Shown: one piece after another, positions 11,087 through 22,294 of the stretch
Layout of the letters: each line of letters begins with the position of its first letter
How positions within the stretch are numbered: position 1 is the stretch's first letter
The notes under the pieces: model-generated
Databases searched by the model: none
What the model was told of the DNA's origin: nothing
Seen by the model: only the letters and a program-made list of their open reading frames with translations
Program-made: the position numbers and the translations under genes
Assembly (NCBI GenBank): GCA_001972305.1
Contig: BDDD01000377.1
Coordinates: 183,973 to 247,972, forward strand
Reading direction: 5' to 3'
Source: Cephalotus follicularis
Taxonomy: Eukaryota; Streptophyta; Magnoliopsida; Oxalidales; Cephalotaceae
Length of the DNA: 64,000 nucleotides

Positions 11087-12315
11087 TGTAGGAAGTCTAG
11101 AGGGGGGGTGAATAGACTTATAAAAATTAACTAGCAAAAATACCACAATTAATTCAAATAACTCAAACACACAATTGCGGAAATGTAAAGAGTGTAGGGT
11201 TGAGAGAATTGCAAACGGATGTATAGTGGTTTGGCAAACTGCCTACGTCCACTCCCCAAGGCCTCCCCTTGAGTATTTCACTAGCTATGCCCCAATCCGG
11301 GCTTGAAACTCCAACCGAGCTTCAACAACTTTCGCTCCAACCACGCGAATTACAACTTTGCTCCAACCGAGCGATACAAGAGACAACCTCTCTTGTATGT
11401 GTGAAAGTAATTGTTTAAAGGTTACAAATTCGTAGGAATTTGTTTTACACTTTAGCTCAATTTGGACAAAGCTTCAAGTGTATAGGAAATGCAAAAATAA
11501 AGCTTTGTAAAGTATAGGATTGCTTTGAATTGATATCTTTTGAAGTTTGAAAGCTTTGGGACTGCACTTGAGATGACTAGAGAGAATGTTCAATATGATT
11601 GCAAGAGTTCTCCCCAAGAATGCTTCACTTTGGCCTTTATACTTGTGCTCCAACGGATCTATCTTTCAAGTCTGTTACAAATCCAGTCGGCTGGATTTAT
11701 ACGGCAGTCAGCTGGATTGATGGCGTGTATATTTGAATATAGCCGTTGGTGGTGGACAGTCGACTGGATCCTCTAGGCAGTCGATTGGTGGTGCTTGGCA
11801 GTCGACTGGTTGCTCTGATCCAGTCGGCTGTTGAGCTGAAATTGGAGTTACATAAGCTACTGCCTGATTTTGCACAATTGGTGACAGTCGGCTGGATTCA
11901 GTGGCAGTAGACTGGACCCCCTGGCAGTCGACTGGTGCCCTGCTTTAGTTGGCTGGTTGAGATGTTAAAAAGATACAGAAGCTACTGCCTGAAATGTGCA
12001 CTTATGGCAGTCGACTGGTACCTTGTGGCAGTCGGCTGGATCTTGTGTTTTGCAAATTCTGGACTTGGTTGAAGAACCAGTCGACTACACAACCTATGGC
12101 AGTCGACAACTCAACCTTGGGCAGTCGACTGGATTGCTTGCCAGTCGGCTCGATTGCTCTGTACCTGTAGAAATGATCTTGGCACAACTTTGGACATAAA
12201 ATCAAGTGAGTATATGAAGTTATAACTCATAGAATTATGCATACAAGTAATCTATATTTGTTAATCATCAAAATAATATATGGTAATGCAATTTACGGGG
12301 TGGCAAAGGCCAACA
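11087..12315 (-). repeat. SIRE 5' LTR
   Basis: 1229 bp, TG...CA ends, paired with 2791-4067. Open frames inside it come from the palindrome array and are not genes. Confidence 0.95.
11688..12155. repeat. CAGTCGACTGG palindrome array, SIRE 5' LTR
   Basis: Counterpart of 3390-3905 with about 16 words. It is somewhat shorter than its partner; copy number and some words differ between the two LTRs, so the array changes quickly. Confidence 0.9.
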
Positions 12316-13739
12316 ACTGTAGTAAATAAAAGATAGTTTTACCTTATGAATAATGTACGAACTTTCTGCTCTTTGGCTATCTGATTTTATTGAAACTGTC
12401 CCATTTCAATTTTATGATTAAAGTACGTATGCTTTCATTCTTTGGCTATCTTTCCCTAATTTTATTAGAATAAATTCAGTCTTATTTTGCACAATTGATT
12501 ATGTTTTATGATATGTTACTTAAAGAAATTGTTTTTTTTTTGACATTTTATGAAATTAAATGTTCCTAACTTTATTTTTATGCTAAGATACGTTACGATA
12601 TATTATAAAATATCATCTCTTTATAGTGGAAAATAAATGAGTTGATGCTATGTAATGATTTTGCTATGTCCAGAAAATGTTTAGAAAACGTGTTTACGTT
12701 TTCAAATTATTTTTAGAAATAAAACAATGTTTTTGAAATAAAGATATACACAGAGATATTTCCCACCTATGGAGGTACGATAGGCATGTCGTGGGCCTGG
12801 CACGGGGACATGACACTACCGTAGCGGTGTGATATGACTACGTCATCCCTCTATGTTTTGAATAAATCCCATGAGGTGGATTTATGGATCCGATATGTGT
12901 TATAGAGGTGTACGGGTATACTCTAGTTATATGTTATGTTAAGGATATGGATTCTAGGGATTGATTGTGTAGTGCCGTACACGTCCTTCCGTTTGGCATG
13001 TGGGCCTTGCAAACCCCTTGCAATTACGCATATGTGTATGCGCTTTGGATCTCCGAGATGAGATTATGGAATCGCATAAGTCTCTGTTTGTTTGCTTTTC
13101 GTTTTGAATATGTTTTGGGATTTTGATTTTGAATTATGTTTTGAAATTGAATAACGCTTTGAAAATTGGATATTTGTTTTAAATTGATTGTCTGACTAAT
13201 TACCTCCGCTTTTGTAAATAATGTTAAATTATTTTATGTTCAAGGTATATGATATTTAAAGGTTCAGGTATTTTCTATCTTTTAAATTATCATTTCATGT
13301 TTTATTATTCTATATCCGCACTGAGGTATGCTCAACCGCTTTTTTGTTTCCATGCGGTAGGTATTCGGTGACAGCATCCGGGCAATGTGTGATGAGCGAG
13401 ATGTCACCTATGATAAGGACCACTTAGGAGATGGAACCGTTTATGCTTAGTTATTTTATGGTCATGTTAGGACCCCTTTTGAACAATGATATGTCTTTTA
13501 GTTTATGACTTTGGATTATGTTTTAGTTTTTGGTTTATGTTTAAGTTTTCATATTACGAATAAAGTCTTTGACAATGTTTTAGATTATATATGTTATGTT
13601 TAGACCATGACGCAATTTGAATGAAAGATGAGTTAATATTTTGCTAAAAAGATTAAAATTGAGCCAAGTTATAAGATCAGTTATATTTAGTATTGGATTA
13701 GAAAACCGTAATGACTCCCGCCGTTCGGGGGGTGTTACA
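12316..13739 (+). repeat. D 5' LTR, right piece
   Basis: Continues D's 5' LTR after the SIRE element, starting with the second actgt. It matches 26470-27898 and ends ggtgttaca at 13739. Confidence 0.92.
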
Positions 13740-13743
13740 GAGA

Positions 13744-13754
13744 TGGTATCAGAG
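13744..13754 (+). other. D primer binding site
   Basis: tggtatcagag, four bases after the LTR end, complementary to initiator tRNA-Met. Confidence 0.9.
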
Positions 13755-13910
13755 AATAAGTTTTTCTTTCCTTAGAAGACCTGTCTAGGTTTGACCTATG
13801 AGATTGGGTAGACCTTGGGTTAGGATATTTTGTTGTGATTTTTTGGCGTGTTTGTTGTTTCGACCTTGGTTTCTTTGTTGTTGTGTTATTTTTGGATTTA
13901 TGTTTAGTAG

Positions 13911-14261
13911 ATGGTACGAGCAAGGAATACCCCACACGGAAACGAACCAACTGAGGCTCGAGAAGAAGTACGAACTGAGCCTATGGTTGAAGAGTTAGTG
14001 CGACAGGTAGTTGCTCAAGAAATAGAGCGACTGATTCATGCTATAAAAATCAAGAGCAAAGATGCCAAGAGCAAGTCACGGCGGAAAATACACCGCTAAT
14101 GTTCAGGTTGGTAGAGAAACTGGTGACCGGCCTGACACTCTTGCATATGTCTGGCTTGAGTTGTTCCAAAAGCAGAGGCCGCAGTCATTTAGTTCGGCTC
14201 TCACACCTGTAGAGGCTGAACACTGGATTGCGCACATGGAGAAAATTTTCAATGTGCTAGG
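13911..14261 (+). pseudogene. gag: D gag, N-terminal part
   Basis: Start of a chromovirus-like Gypsy gag. An ATG at 13911 opens MVRARNTPHGNEPTEAREE, a charged start. Shortly before the insertion site of element A comes the conserved capsid stretch TPVEAEHWIAHMEKIFNVLG. It lies about 160 bp after the primer site, as expected for gag. It is a fossil and broken. Confidence 0.85.
14257..14261. repeat. Target duplication of element A, left (ctagg)
   Basis: ctagg before A's 5' LTR; ctcgg at 24439-24443 after its 3' LTR, one mismatch. The flanking gag reading resumes across the insertion. Confidence 0.85.
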
Positions 14262-16430
14262 TGTTAGATATAGTGACCCGACAAGCCATTAGATGGGTTG
14301 TCATATTATATCTTACCATGTATGGAACAATCATATTCTTATATATATATGAAGCGTGCTAATTTTGTTATGGCTATATCACTTGTGTTTTATCACTTAA
14401 ATGAAGTAGTTTATTATTTACCTGCTTACACTTGTGATGCCCTGACATAAGGTTGGATACCTGGCACGGAGGCTGTGAGACTGGTTACCTTATTCCTTAT
14501 GTGAAATTAGTTCCAAGTCATAGGTTCATTTTGTGGGCATTAGTGAACCGGATCGACTTGTGCGTATGTTGCCTGCTCATGGAATTGGAGGATGGATTCT
14601 CTCACTACCATCTATGTTGGACACTAGGGTAAATACGGGGCGCGCGCTGGGAGCGTGTACACTGAACAGGACCTGCGTAGCAGACACTGTTCGGATAGTC
14701 GCTATTCTCGTGTCAGTAGTGACTCCTACTTGTTGCGGTTGTGTATAAGTGATGTCACTTAGCGAATTCCTTATCTCGTCTGATCCTTAGACCTCAGCGA
14801 CTACTCTATATTGTATGGAGACGGTTATGCTTTGATCTCCACCTTACCCAATCCTTGTGCAGGCCTATCAATCGGGTGGTATTTGGGTATGATCAAATCT
14901 ATACGAATATAAGTGAGTGTGCAATAATGGATTGTCACACCTGAGCGAACGTGATCGACCCTATTATTGTCTGATTATACTTTGCACTTATGAAATCCTT
15001 GGCCAAGGTTGAGGAAGACTGGAAATTAGATTTTCAGATAGTTTACCAAAGGTCCTAGTAATGATCAGATATTTTAGCCATTGAGGTATTATCCAGGGTT
15101 GACACATATCCTTACCCTAGAGCTCAATCAGGGCCAAGTATGACAAGGGATTATTGTACACGTGAACCGACGACTTAGAAAATCTAGGGTTAATGAGGTA
15201 TGTAATAAATTATGGGAAAATTAATTGGATTAATTTTTCCATCTGGATAATATTAGATATTATTCCCAGAGCATTTAAATTGGTCGATGACCATTTAGGA
15301 TGGATAAACCGAACCCTAGGGGTATTTCGGTAATTTATGAACACCACTCGTTTGAACCAAGATTTCAAAGGGTCCATGCCTTATAATGATTAGATCTTTA
15401 ATATGTCAGACATATTAAGTGTTCGTGTCAAATATCGGTTGTGTGGATTTTGCATTTTGTGGAAACACATATGCTTAATCTTACTTAACCAATATTTGAA
15501 AGTTATATGGGATCACTAAAAGAGTTAGACTTTTTATGCTTGACTGATCAGAAGGCGTCGATGTCTTTTAGAAAGACGTCTATGCTTTTCTCTGATAAAC
15601 ACGTCGATGTCTTTTAGAAAGCATCGATGTGCTTTAGTGCCACGTTGCATAGGCATCGACGACCTTTGGAAGGCGTCGACGTCTTTGAGCAGAACGTGCA
15701 CCCAGTGCACGATCTAACTTTGTCGGCACTACTTCTCTCACTTCCTTAGCATGTTTCTCTTGATTTTACACATTTTAAAAACGTGGGAATCATGGCTTCG
15801 GACTCCCAAGGAGTGAAGGCCATGATCCTAAGTGAATGGGATATTGGGAGAGAGAAATGAAGGCTAGTTAAAAGCTTTCTGCAGAAAAATGAATGTGTGG
15901 AAAAAGTTTGAGTTTTTGCTGGGCAATTGAAAGCTCGAATTCCTCTGTAGATTGTGAGTGATTTTCATCTGGTATACACCAAGCGAAGGCTTATCTAGGG
16001 TGGATTGTTTGTTGACTTCATTGGTCATAATCAATACTCCTTTTCTAAGCTATGTGAGAGAGAGAGTGAGTTCTAGTAGTTTGTATTTGCTGGAAGGATT
16101 CTTTGTTGTTCCTGAGGTTTGGAGAACATCAAGAGGAATCTACTCAAGCTTGTACCGTCAAAGAACGAAGGAGCCTACACCCACTGGTATAATTCTTGGT
16201 CCTTCTTCTTTATGCCATGCTTGTGTGTCACCATTCTTTATAATGGTGACACCAATTCAATTCAGTAGATGCTGTGGTGATCCATGTGATCTGTGGACAT
16301 GTCATTATGGACTTGTTTTTGTTATTAAGGGTGTTATTCCGCTGCCATAATTGTATGTTTAAGTTTTATTCTACATCCTAAACACCTAAGTCCATTTTTT
16401 ACATTGGACTCGGTTTGTCCGATTCCATCA
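14262..16430 (+). repeat. A 5' LTR
   Basis: 2169 bp, starts TGTTAGATATAG and ends gattccatca. It carries blocks shared with the LTRs of B, C, E and H, such as ttccaagtcataggttca and the word around gatccttagacctcagcg. Confidence 0.94.
15549..15700. repeat. GTCGA-centred hairpin array, A 5' LTR
   Basis: Three or four units of the form GCGTCGATGTC-tttta-GAAAGAC-type dyads. Clear inverted pairs: 15601-15630 (acgtcgatgtcttt against aaagcatcgatgt, loop tag) and 15653-15683 (gcatcgacgacctt against aaggcgtcgacgt). Confidence 0.8.
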
Positions 16431-16431
16431 G

Positions 16432-16443
16432 TGGTATCAGAGC
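16432..16443 (+). other. A primer binding site
   Basis: tggtatcagagc, one base after the 5' LTR, matching initiator tRNA-Met. Confidence 0.93.
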
Positions 16444-16727
16444 ATCCAACATCATTCTTAATTGAATATGTATGTCATAGATGATGTACTGATTAATAGT
16501 TTAATCAATGGATGTGTTTTTGTGATCAAACTAAATTTTCTAAGTGCCTTAATGAAAATTGCATGAAATTGGATTTCATTGTGTTTATGTGCTGGGAATG
16601 TTGTTTAAATGTGTTTAGAATTAAGTTTGGAACATGCATAGTGCATTTTGGAATGCCAGAATGGTATTCCATAATTTAAACCATTTAATTCAGCATTTTT
16701 CAAACTGCAGAAAATGCCCAGGGGGCT

Positions 16728-16975
16728 AAAGACGTCGACGTCCTTGGTAGACATCGATGTCGTGTTCAAATTCTCAGTAAAGACGTCGACGTTCGTGATA
16801 GACGTTGATGTCTTGTTCATACTTTTGTGGAACGCGTCGATGTTCTTGTTGGACGTCGACGCCTTTTTCCAACTATTCTTGAGAAACGCATTGATGCTCT
16901 GTTTTTGCATCGATGACCTTTTCATAGTTTTCCAGAAAACACGTCGATGCCTTTTGGAAAGGCGTCGACGTCTTT
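16728..16975. repeat. GACGTCGACGTC-type hairpin array in A leader
   Basis: About eight to ten words in about 250 bp, mostly in pairs about 20 bp apart. The clearest dyad is 16941-16971: acgtcgatgccttt, loop, aaaggcgtcgacgt, a 14-bp stem with one G-T pair. Confidence 0.82.
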
Positions 16976-17767
16976 TTATAAAAAAAAATTTGTTTTTGAT
17001 AAAATTGGATTTTATACATTTGGGCACTTAGAAGATTAAAAATCATTGCTTGATTTAGTGGGAGTTTGGTCAATTAACAATCATTGGATTAAATTGAGTA
17101 ATTGGTTATTATTTATCGCATGTGTTTTATTTGTGGTTTTATTATATTGGATATAATATAGATCTTATGCACAATGGATGGCCCGAAAAGGACTTTGACC
17201 TAGTTTATGGTTTTCTTTGTGTGGATGGATTTAATTTATTTATTATCTTTAAAGGTCTGTAATAAGGTGCCTGCGTGCACCATTTATTTTTCCCTTACTT
17301 TTGTAATTTCTCCTTGTAATTTTTTAAATGTAAATATCTTTTCGAAAATGTATTGTTCCTTTTGTAAAAGAAGATCTTGTAAGGAGAGATGGAGGAAAGG
17401 AAAAATGAAGTACAAGACTTTTGAAGGCCAAGTATGCATGGTTAATGTTGTAATAAATATATTTAAATCATTACACCTAGGAAGACCTAGTAGTGACTTT
17501 GGGCTCAAGTAATTACGAATTTTGTCCTGGACAATCCATTGACATATTTTAGAAATATGTCCAAGGTGCATAAGATAATCGTCTTGCATGATAAGCCGTA
17601 ATTAATTGGAATTGGCTAATACAACCAATGAATTAATTAATGGCTTGGAAATTAAAACAAGAGACCGTAAATTCCCTCACTGCAATAATAAGTCTTAACG
17701 TAGAAACCCATGGAGTGGTTCCCCGTGGCCTTCCACAATTTTAGTTCAGTAGTGTTCCTGGGTTGTT

Positions 17768-18072
17768 GGTTTGTCATGCTCTAGCGGAGGCTGATGACTT
17801 GGGGATATTATGTCAACGTCGGTGTTGGGCACCGCAAAGGGTGGCTATGTTTTATCACTTGGACACGCCTACGTGTGGGTGTTAAAACTAGTTCATTCCA
17901 ATGAAAATTGTGGGTACTGGATTTATTAGGATTCTGATGGTTTGTCATGCCCTAGTTGAGGCCATATTGAATCTAAGGCCAAATACTATGATTGGATCTT
18001 GTATTGGATACAAATTGGCAAGAAATCCTACCCATTGGATATATTATAGTTTTTCATGCCCTAGCTGAGGCT
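17768..18072 (+). repeat. Triple leader repeat, element A
   Basis: Three 25-bp imperfect copies (17768-17792, 17939-17963, 18048-18072) built on tttgtcatgccctag followed by tgaggc. Start-to-start spacing is 171 and 109 bp. Confidence 0.85.
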
Positions 18073-18262
18073 ATAATATGATTGCGATGGATTCCAATCC
18101 CCACTAGGAAGTTAGACTTCTCGAGTTCCATATGCGGGTATGGGATACGATTAGAATAGTGGGAGGGACCATAAGCACTAAAGACCAAGTGTTATGGTTG
18201 TCATATATTAAAATTGGAATAATTGCTAACTCATGTTATATTTCCTTATCTAGGTTGCTAGA

Positions 18263-21200
18263 ATGGCTTTATCAAATGCAATGTCCCGTATACTTGAGAC
18301 AAAAAAACTTGAGGGGCCCAACTTCAACGATTGGTACCGCAACCTCAAGATCGTCCTTATGGCCAATAAAATGGCCTATGTGATGACTGGGGGGCCTTCT
18401 TCACTGGGTGGAGATCAGACGCCTGAAGAGAGTGAGCGACTAGCCAAGTGGCTAGAGGATGACGAGCAGGCTAGATGTCTTGCCCTTTTAGGGATGACAC
18501 CTGAGCTTCAACGTCAAAATGAAAAGATTGAAACCTTATCTACTATACTACTCCATCTCCAGGAGATGTATGGTGCTGCGTCTAGGACTGAAAGGTTCAA
18601 TCTATCTCGCAAACTCTTTAAGGCTCAGATGCAAGAGGGAGCTTCAGTCCATGAGCATGGATTGAAGATGATAGAAATGATTGAGCAGCTGGCTCAATTA
18701 GGGTTTGTCATGGACCATGATCTATATGTGGATCTTATTTTGACGTCCCTTCCTAAGTCGTTCTCACAGTTCTTGGTGAATTTTCACATGAATAAGATAG
18801 AGGTAACTCTATCTGAGTTAGTTTCTATGTTGAGGACAGCTGAGGCCGATTTTGACTATGGGAAGTCAAAGACCCACTCCCTACTTCTTCCTTCTAGGTC
18901 TGCCGAAGGAAAGGGCAGTGCGTACTCATGCCTGTCAACGCAAAAGGCAAGGGTAAGAAGAAGCAAAAGAAGAAGAAGGGAAAGCTTGGAGCTAGTGGGG
19001 GTGTTGCCAAAGATCGTATGAAGAAGTTAGCTGCTGAAGGTGCTTGTTTCAAGTGCAGTAAGACCGGGCACTGGAAAAAGGATTGTCATGTTGTTGTTGC
19101 TGCTGTCTCTGCTGATAACCCGCATGGTGCGAGTACATCAGGTATGTTCATGATTGAACTTAACCTAGCTTTGAATAGGAGTTCTTCATGGGTATTAGAT
19201 ACTAGATGTGGAACTAACCTTTGCAATTCATTGCAGGGACTAAGAAAAGTTAGAAAGCTTGGAGCTGGAGACTTGGACTTGAGGCTTGGTGATGGATCTA
19301 TGATCATTGCTCAAGCTATTGGTGTTTATTATATTAGTTTGTGTAATAATTTTATTTCGACATTGGATCCTTGTTATTATGTTATGAATATTGTTCGGAA
19401 CATTGTGAGTGTTTCTCACTTATGTAATTTGGGCTTGGAGCTTAGGTTCCAAGACATTAGATGTCTTATATGTTCTAACAATATTTATGTTGGTAATGGT
19501 ATTATCGACAATGGATTATATGTCTTAAATACTTCACAATCCAATATCTTGTCCATTGAGCAAAGTAACAATAAGAAAAGACAAAGAGAAACTGAGTTAA
19601 ATAAAACCTATACCTGGCATTGTAGACTTGGTCATCTTAGTGATGCTAGACTATCACAGTTGGTTAAGGATGATCTCCTTGATATCCAGCACTTAGAGTC
19701 CTATCCAACTTGTGAATCCTGTTTATTGGGAAAGATGACTAAATCACCCTTCTCTGGTCAAGGAGAAAGGGCCTTGCACTTACTGGGTCTAGTCCATACT
19801 GACGTATGTGGTCCTATTTCAGTCAGTGCGCGAGGTGGTTATGTCTACTTCATAACTTTTACCGACAATTTATCTAGGTATGGTTATGTGTATCTGATGA
19901 AACACAAGTCAGAATCCTTTGGGAAATTTAAGGAGTTCAGACTTGAAGTAGAAAAACAAATAGGTAAATCCATTAAAATACTTCGGTCGGATCGAGGTGG
20001 AGAATACCTGTCAGCTGAATTCGTAGGTTATCTTAGAGATAATGGAATTCTATCTCGGTGGACTCCTCCTGGAACACCACAGCATAATGGTGTGTCCGAA
20101 AGGAGGAATCGGACTTTGTTAGACATGGTTCGATCGATGATGTCTTTTGCTGACCTTCCTACCTATCTCTGGGGTTATGCCCTAGATACAGCTTCCTATA
20201 TCTTGAATCAGATTCCTTCAAAATCTGTGCCTTCTACTCCATACCAGGTATGGTCAAGGAGGAAACCCAGCCCGAACCATTTGAAGGTTTGGGGCTGTCC
20301 TGCTTATGTCAAGAGGCTTGACGCAGATAAGCTGGAACTGCGGTTGGACCGTTGCAGGTTTGTGGGGTATCCTTAAGAGACAAAAGGATACTACTTCTAT
20401 CACACTAGCGAACAAAAGATATTTTTTTCGCGAAATGCTGTCTTTCTAGAGAAGGAATACCTTCTTGAAGGAAACATTGGGAGCAAGGTGGAACTCAAGG
20501 AGTTGCCACAGGTAGAAACCACACAGGAGATGGAGGTTAGACCTTCAACAGACACAGCTAAAAATTGGATCTCAGGCTGAGAATGGTTCTCAGTTAGGCA
20601 GAGCTCCTTTGAGGAGATCAGGTAGAATCCCATTAGCACCTGAGAGGTATGGTTTCCTCATTGATGGTACTGATGAGATAAACGTCATTGAAGATGACGA
20701 GCCTGCCAGCTACTTAGAGGCAGTGCAAGGCACTGAATCTGAAGCATGGCTAGGAACAATGAAATTCGAGATGGATTCCATGTACTCCAACCAAGTATGG
20801 AATTTGGTTGAAGCACCTGAAGGCATAGTGCCTATTGGCTGCAAATGGATCTTCAAGAAGAAGATGAATGCAGATGGAAGAATCGGGACTTATAAAGCTC
20901 GATTAGTGGCGAAAGGGTATAGAAAACGACATGGAGTCGACTATACTGAGACTTTCTCACCTGTCCCCATGCTTAAATCCATTAGGATTTTGCTTACTAT
21001 TGCCGCTCATTACGATTATGAGATATGGAAAATGGATGTCAAGACGGCATTCTTGAATGGTCGTCTTGAAGACGATATTTATATGTCCCAACCTGAGGGG
21101 TTTACATCTTCTGAGCACCCGCACATGGTGTGCAAGCTCGAACGGTCCATCTATGGACTAAAGTAAGCATCTCGTAGCTGGAATCTACGTTTTGATGAAG

Positions 21201-22275
21201 CAGTCAAAGCTTTTGACTTCGTTAAAAATGTAGATGAGCCATGTGTTTATCGAAAGCAAGAGGGTCCTAGTATCACTTTCTTAGTGCTATATGTAGATGA
21301 CATCCTGCTCATTGGGAATGATGTAGGGATGTTGCTGTCTGCAAAGATATGGCTGACTAAGAATTTTTCCATGAAAGATTTGGGAGAAGCCACCTATATA
21401 CTGGGTATTAGGATCTTCAGGGATAGATCCAATAGGTTGCTTGGGCTTTCCCAAAGCCAGTACATCAGCAAGGTGCTGAAAAGGTTTAGCGTGGAGAATT
21501 CCAAGAGAGGCCTATTGCCAATAGGCAAAGGAATTCATCTTTCTCGAAAGATGTCTCCTTAGACATCTGAAGAGAGAGCACTCATGAGTTGGATACCTTA
21601 TGCTTCGGCAGTAGGGTCGATCATGTATGCCATGTTATGTACTAGGCCTGATGTCGCGCTTGCCCTGGGTATGGCAAGTCGTTTTCAGTCTGATCCCGGT
21701 GAGAAGCACTGGGAAGTGGTCAACGGAATCCTGAAGTACCTTAGAAGGACTCAGGATATGTTCTTGATCTATGGAAAGGATAGTCAACTGAAATTTGAGG
21801 GCTTCACAGACTCCAGTTTTGATAGTGATCCGGATGATCACAAATCTGTCTCTGGGTACGTTTTTGTACTTAATGGTGGAGCTGTGAGCTGGCGCAGTTC
21901 AAAGCAAGGGACTATTGCAGATTCTACCACAGAAGTCGAGTACATAGCAGGCTCAGATGCCGCCAAGGAGGGTGTATGGATGCGCAAGTTCATTACTGAA
22001 CTAGGAGTTGTTCCATCCATTATTAGTCCAGTTGTGATATACTGTGACAATAATGGGGCTGTAGCACAAGCCAAGGAACCACGGTCTCACCGGCGATCCA
22101 AACACATCAAGCGGCGCTATCATTTGATCTGAGAGATTATTGGTAGGCGAGATATACAGCTTGAGAGGGTCTCCTCAGAGGAGAACACAACGGATCCACT
22201 GACCAAGGCAATGGGCACCAAGGCTTTGGAGCATCATCGTGGGACGATGGGTCTAGGCTATAGGAGTTCATGGCT
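18263..22275 (+). pseudogene. pol: A gag-pol region
   Basis: Gag begins at 18263 with MALSNAMSRILETKKLEGPN and continues with Gag-like text (RTERFNLSRKLFKAQMQEG), a lysine-rich stretch and the zinc knuckle CFKCSKTGHWKKDC near 19045-19090. The protease-like WVLDTRCGTN follows. Integrase spans about 19600-20380: HTDVCGP, then ILRSDRGGEYLS, then GVSERRNRT. RT spans about 20730-21500: KMDVKTAFLNG and YVDDILLIGN. RNase H spans about 21780-22130: DSTTEVEYIAGSDAAKEG and YCDNNGAVAQAKEPRSHRR. Order PR-IN-RT-RH, as in Copia. It is a fossil with about five or six breaks. Confidence 0.92.
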
Positions 22276-22281
22276 TCAGGG

Positions 22282-22294
22282 TCAAGTGGGAAAT
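22282..22294 (+). other. A polypurine tract
   Basis: tcaagtgggaaat directly precedes the 3' LTR start TGTTAG. The equivalents in C and E read ccaagtgggagat. Confidence 0.85.

Larger units (their letters stand above)
2791..12315 (-). mobile_element. SIRE (Sirevirus) Copia element with third ORF
   Basis: Minus-strand Ty1/Copia element of the SIRE lineage, 9.5 kb. Order in its own sense: 5' LTR (11087-12315), primer site (11074-11084), gag (9660-11030), protease-integrase-RT-RNase H (about 9600-6256), a spacer with a palindrome array, a third ORF (5855-4713), several polypurine tracts, and 3' LTR (2791-4067). Exact 5-bp target duplications flank it. The LTR pair differs at about 7 of 250 bases by eye (about 3%), so it is the youngest clear insertion here, roughly 1 My. 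It is broken in a handful of places but keeps a 456-residue gag frame and a 915-residue pol frame. Confidence 0.95.
16444..18262 (+). other. A untranslated leader with conserved blocks
   Basis: About 1.8 kb of non-coding leader. It holds a GTCGAC hairpin array (16728-16975), a small hairpin ggtgcctgcgtgcacc (17266-17281), three copies of a GTTTGTCATGCCCTAG-type repeat (17768, 17939, 18048), a block at 18068-18210 that is strongly conserved in B and C, and a pyrimidine-rich ..tctag/gtt sequence just before the gag ATG. Open frames across the array are repeat artefacts. Confidence 0.8.

Noticed and set aside
16432-16443. tRNA gene at tggtatcagagc-type sites (also 11074, 13744, 35164, 45461, 50086)
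   Set aside because: Only the 3'-end complement of initiator tRNA-Met is present directly beside LTR ends; these are primer sites, not tRNA genes.
16605-17031. Frames of 105 and 140 residues on opposite strands
   Set aside because: Both cover the GTCGAC hairpin array in A's leader; repeated STSxVDxDV-like text reflects the DNA repeat.
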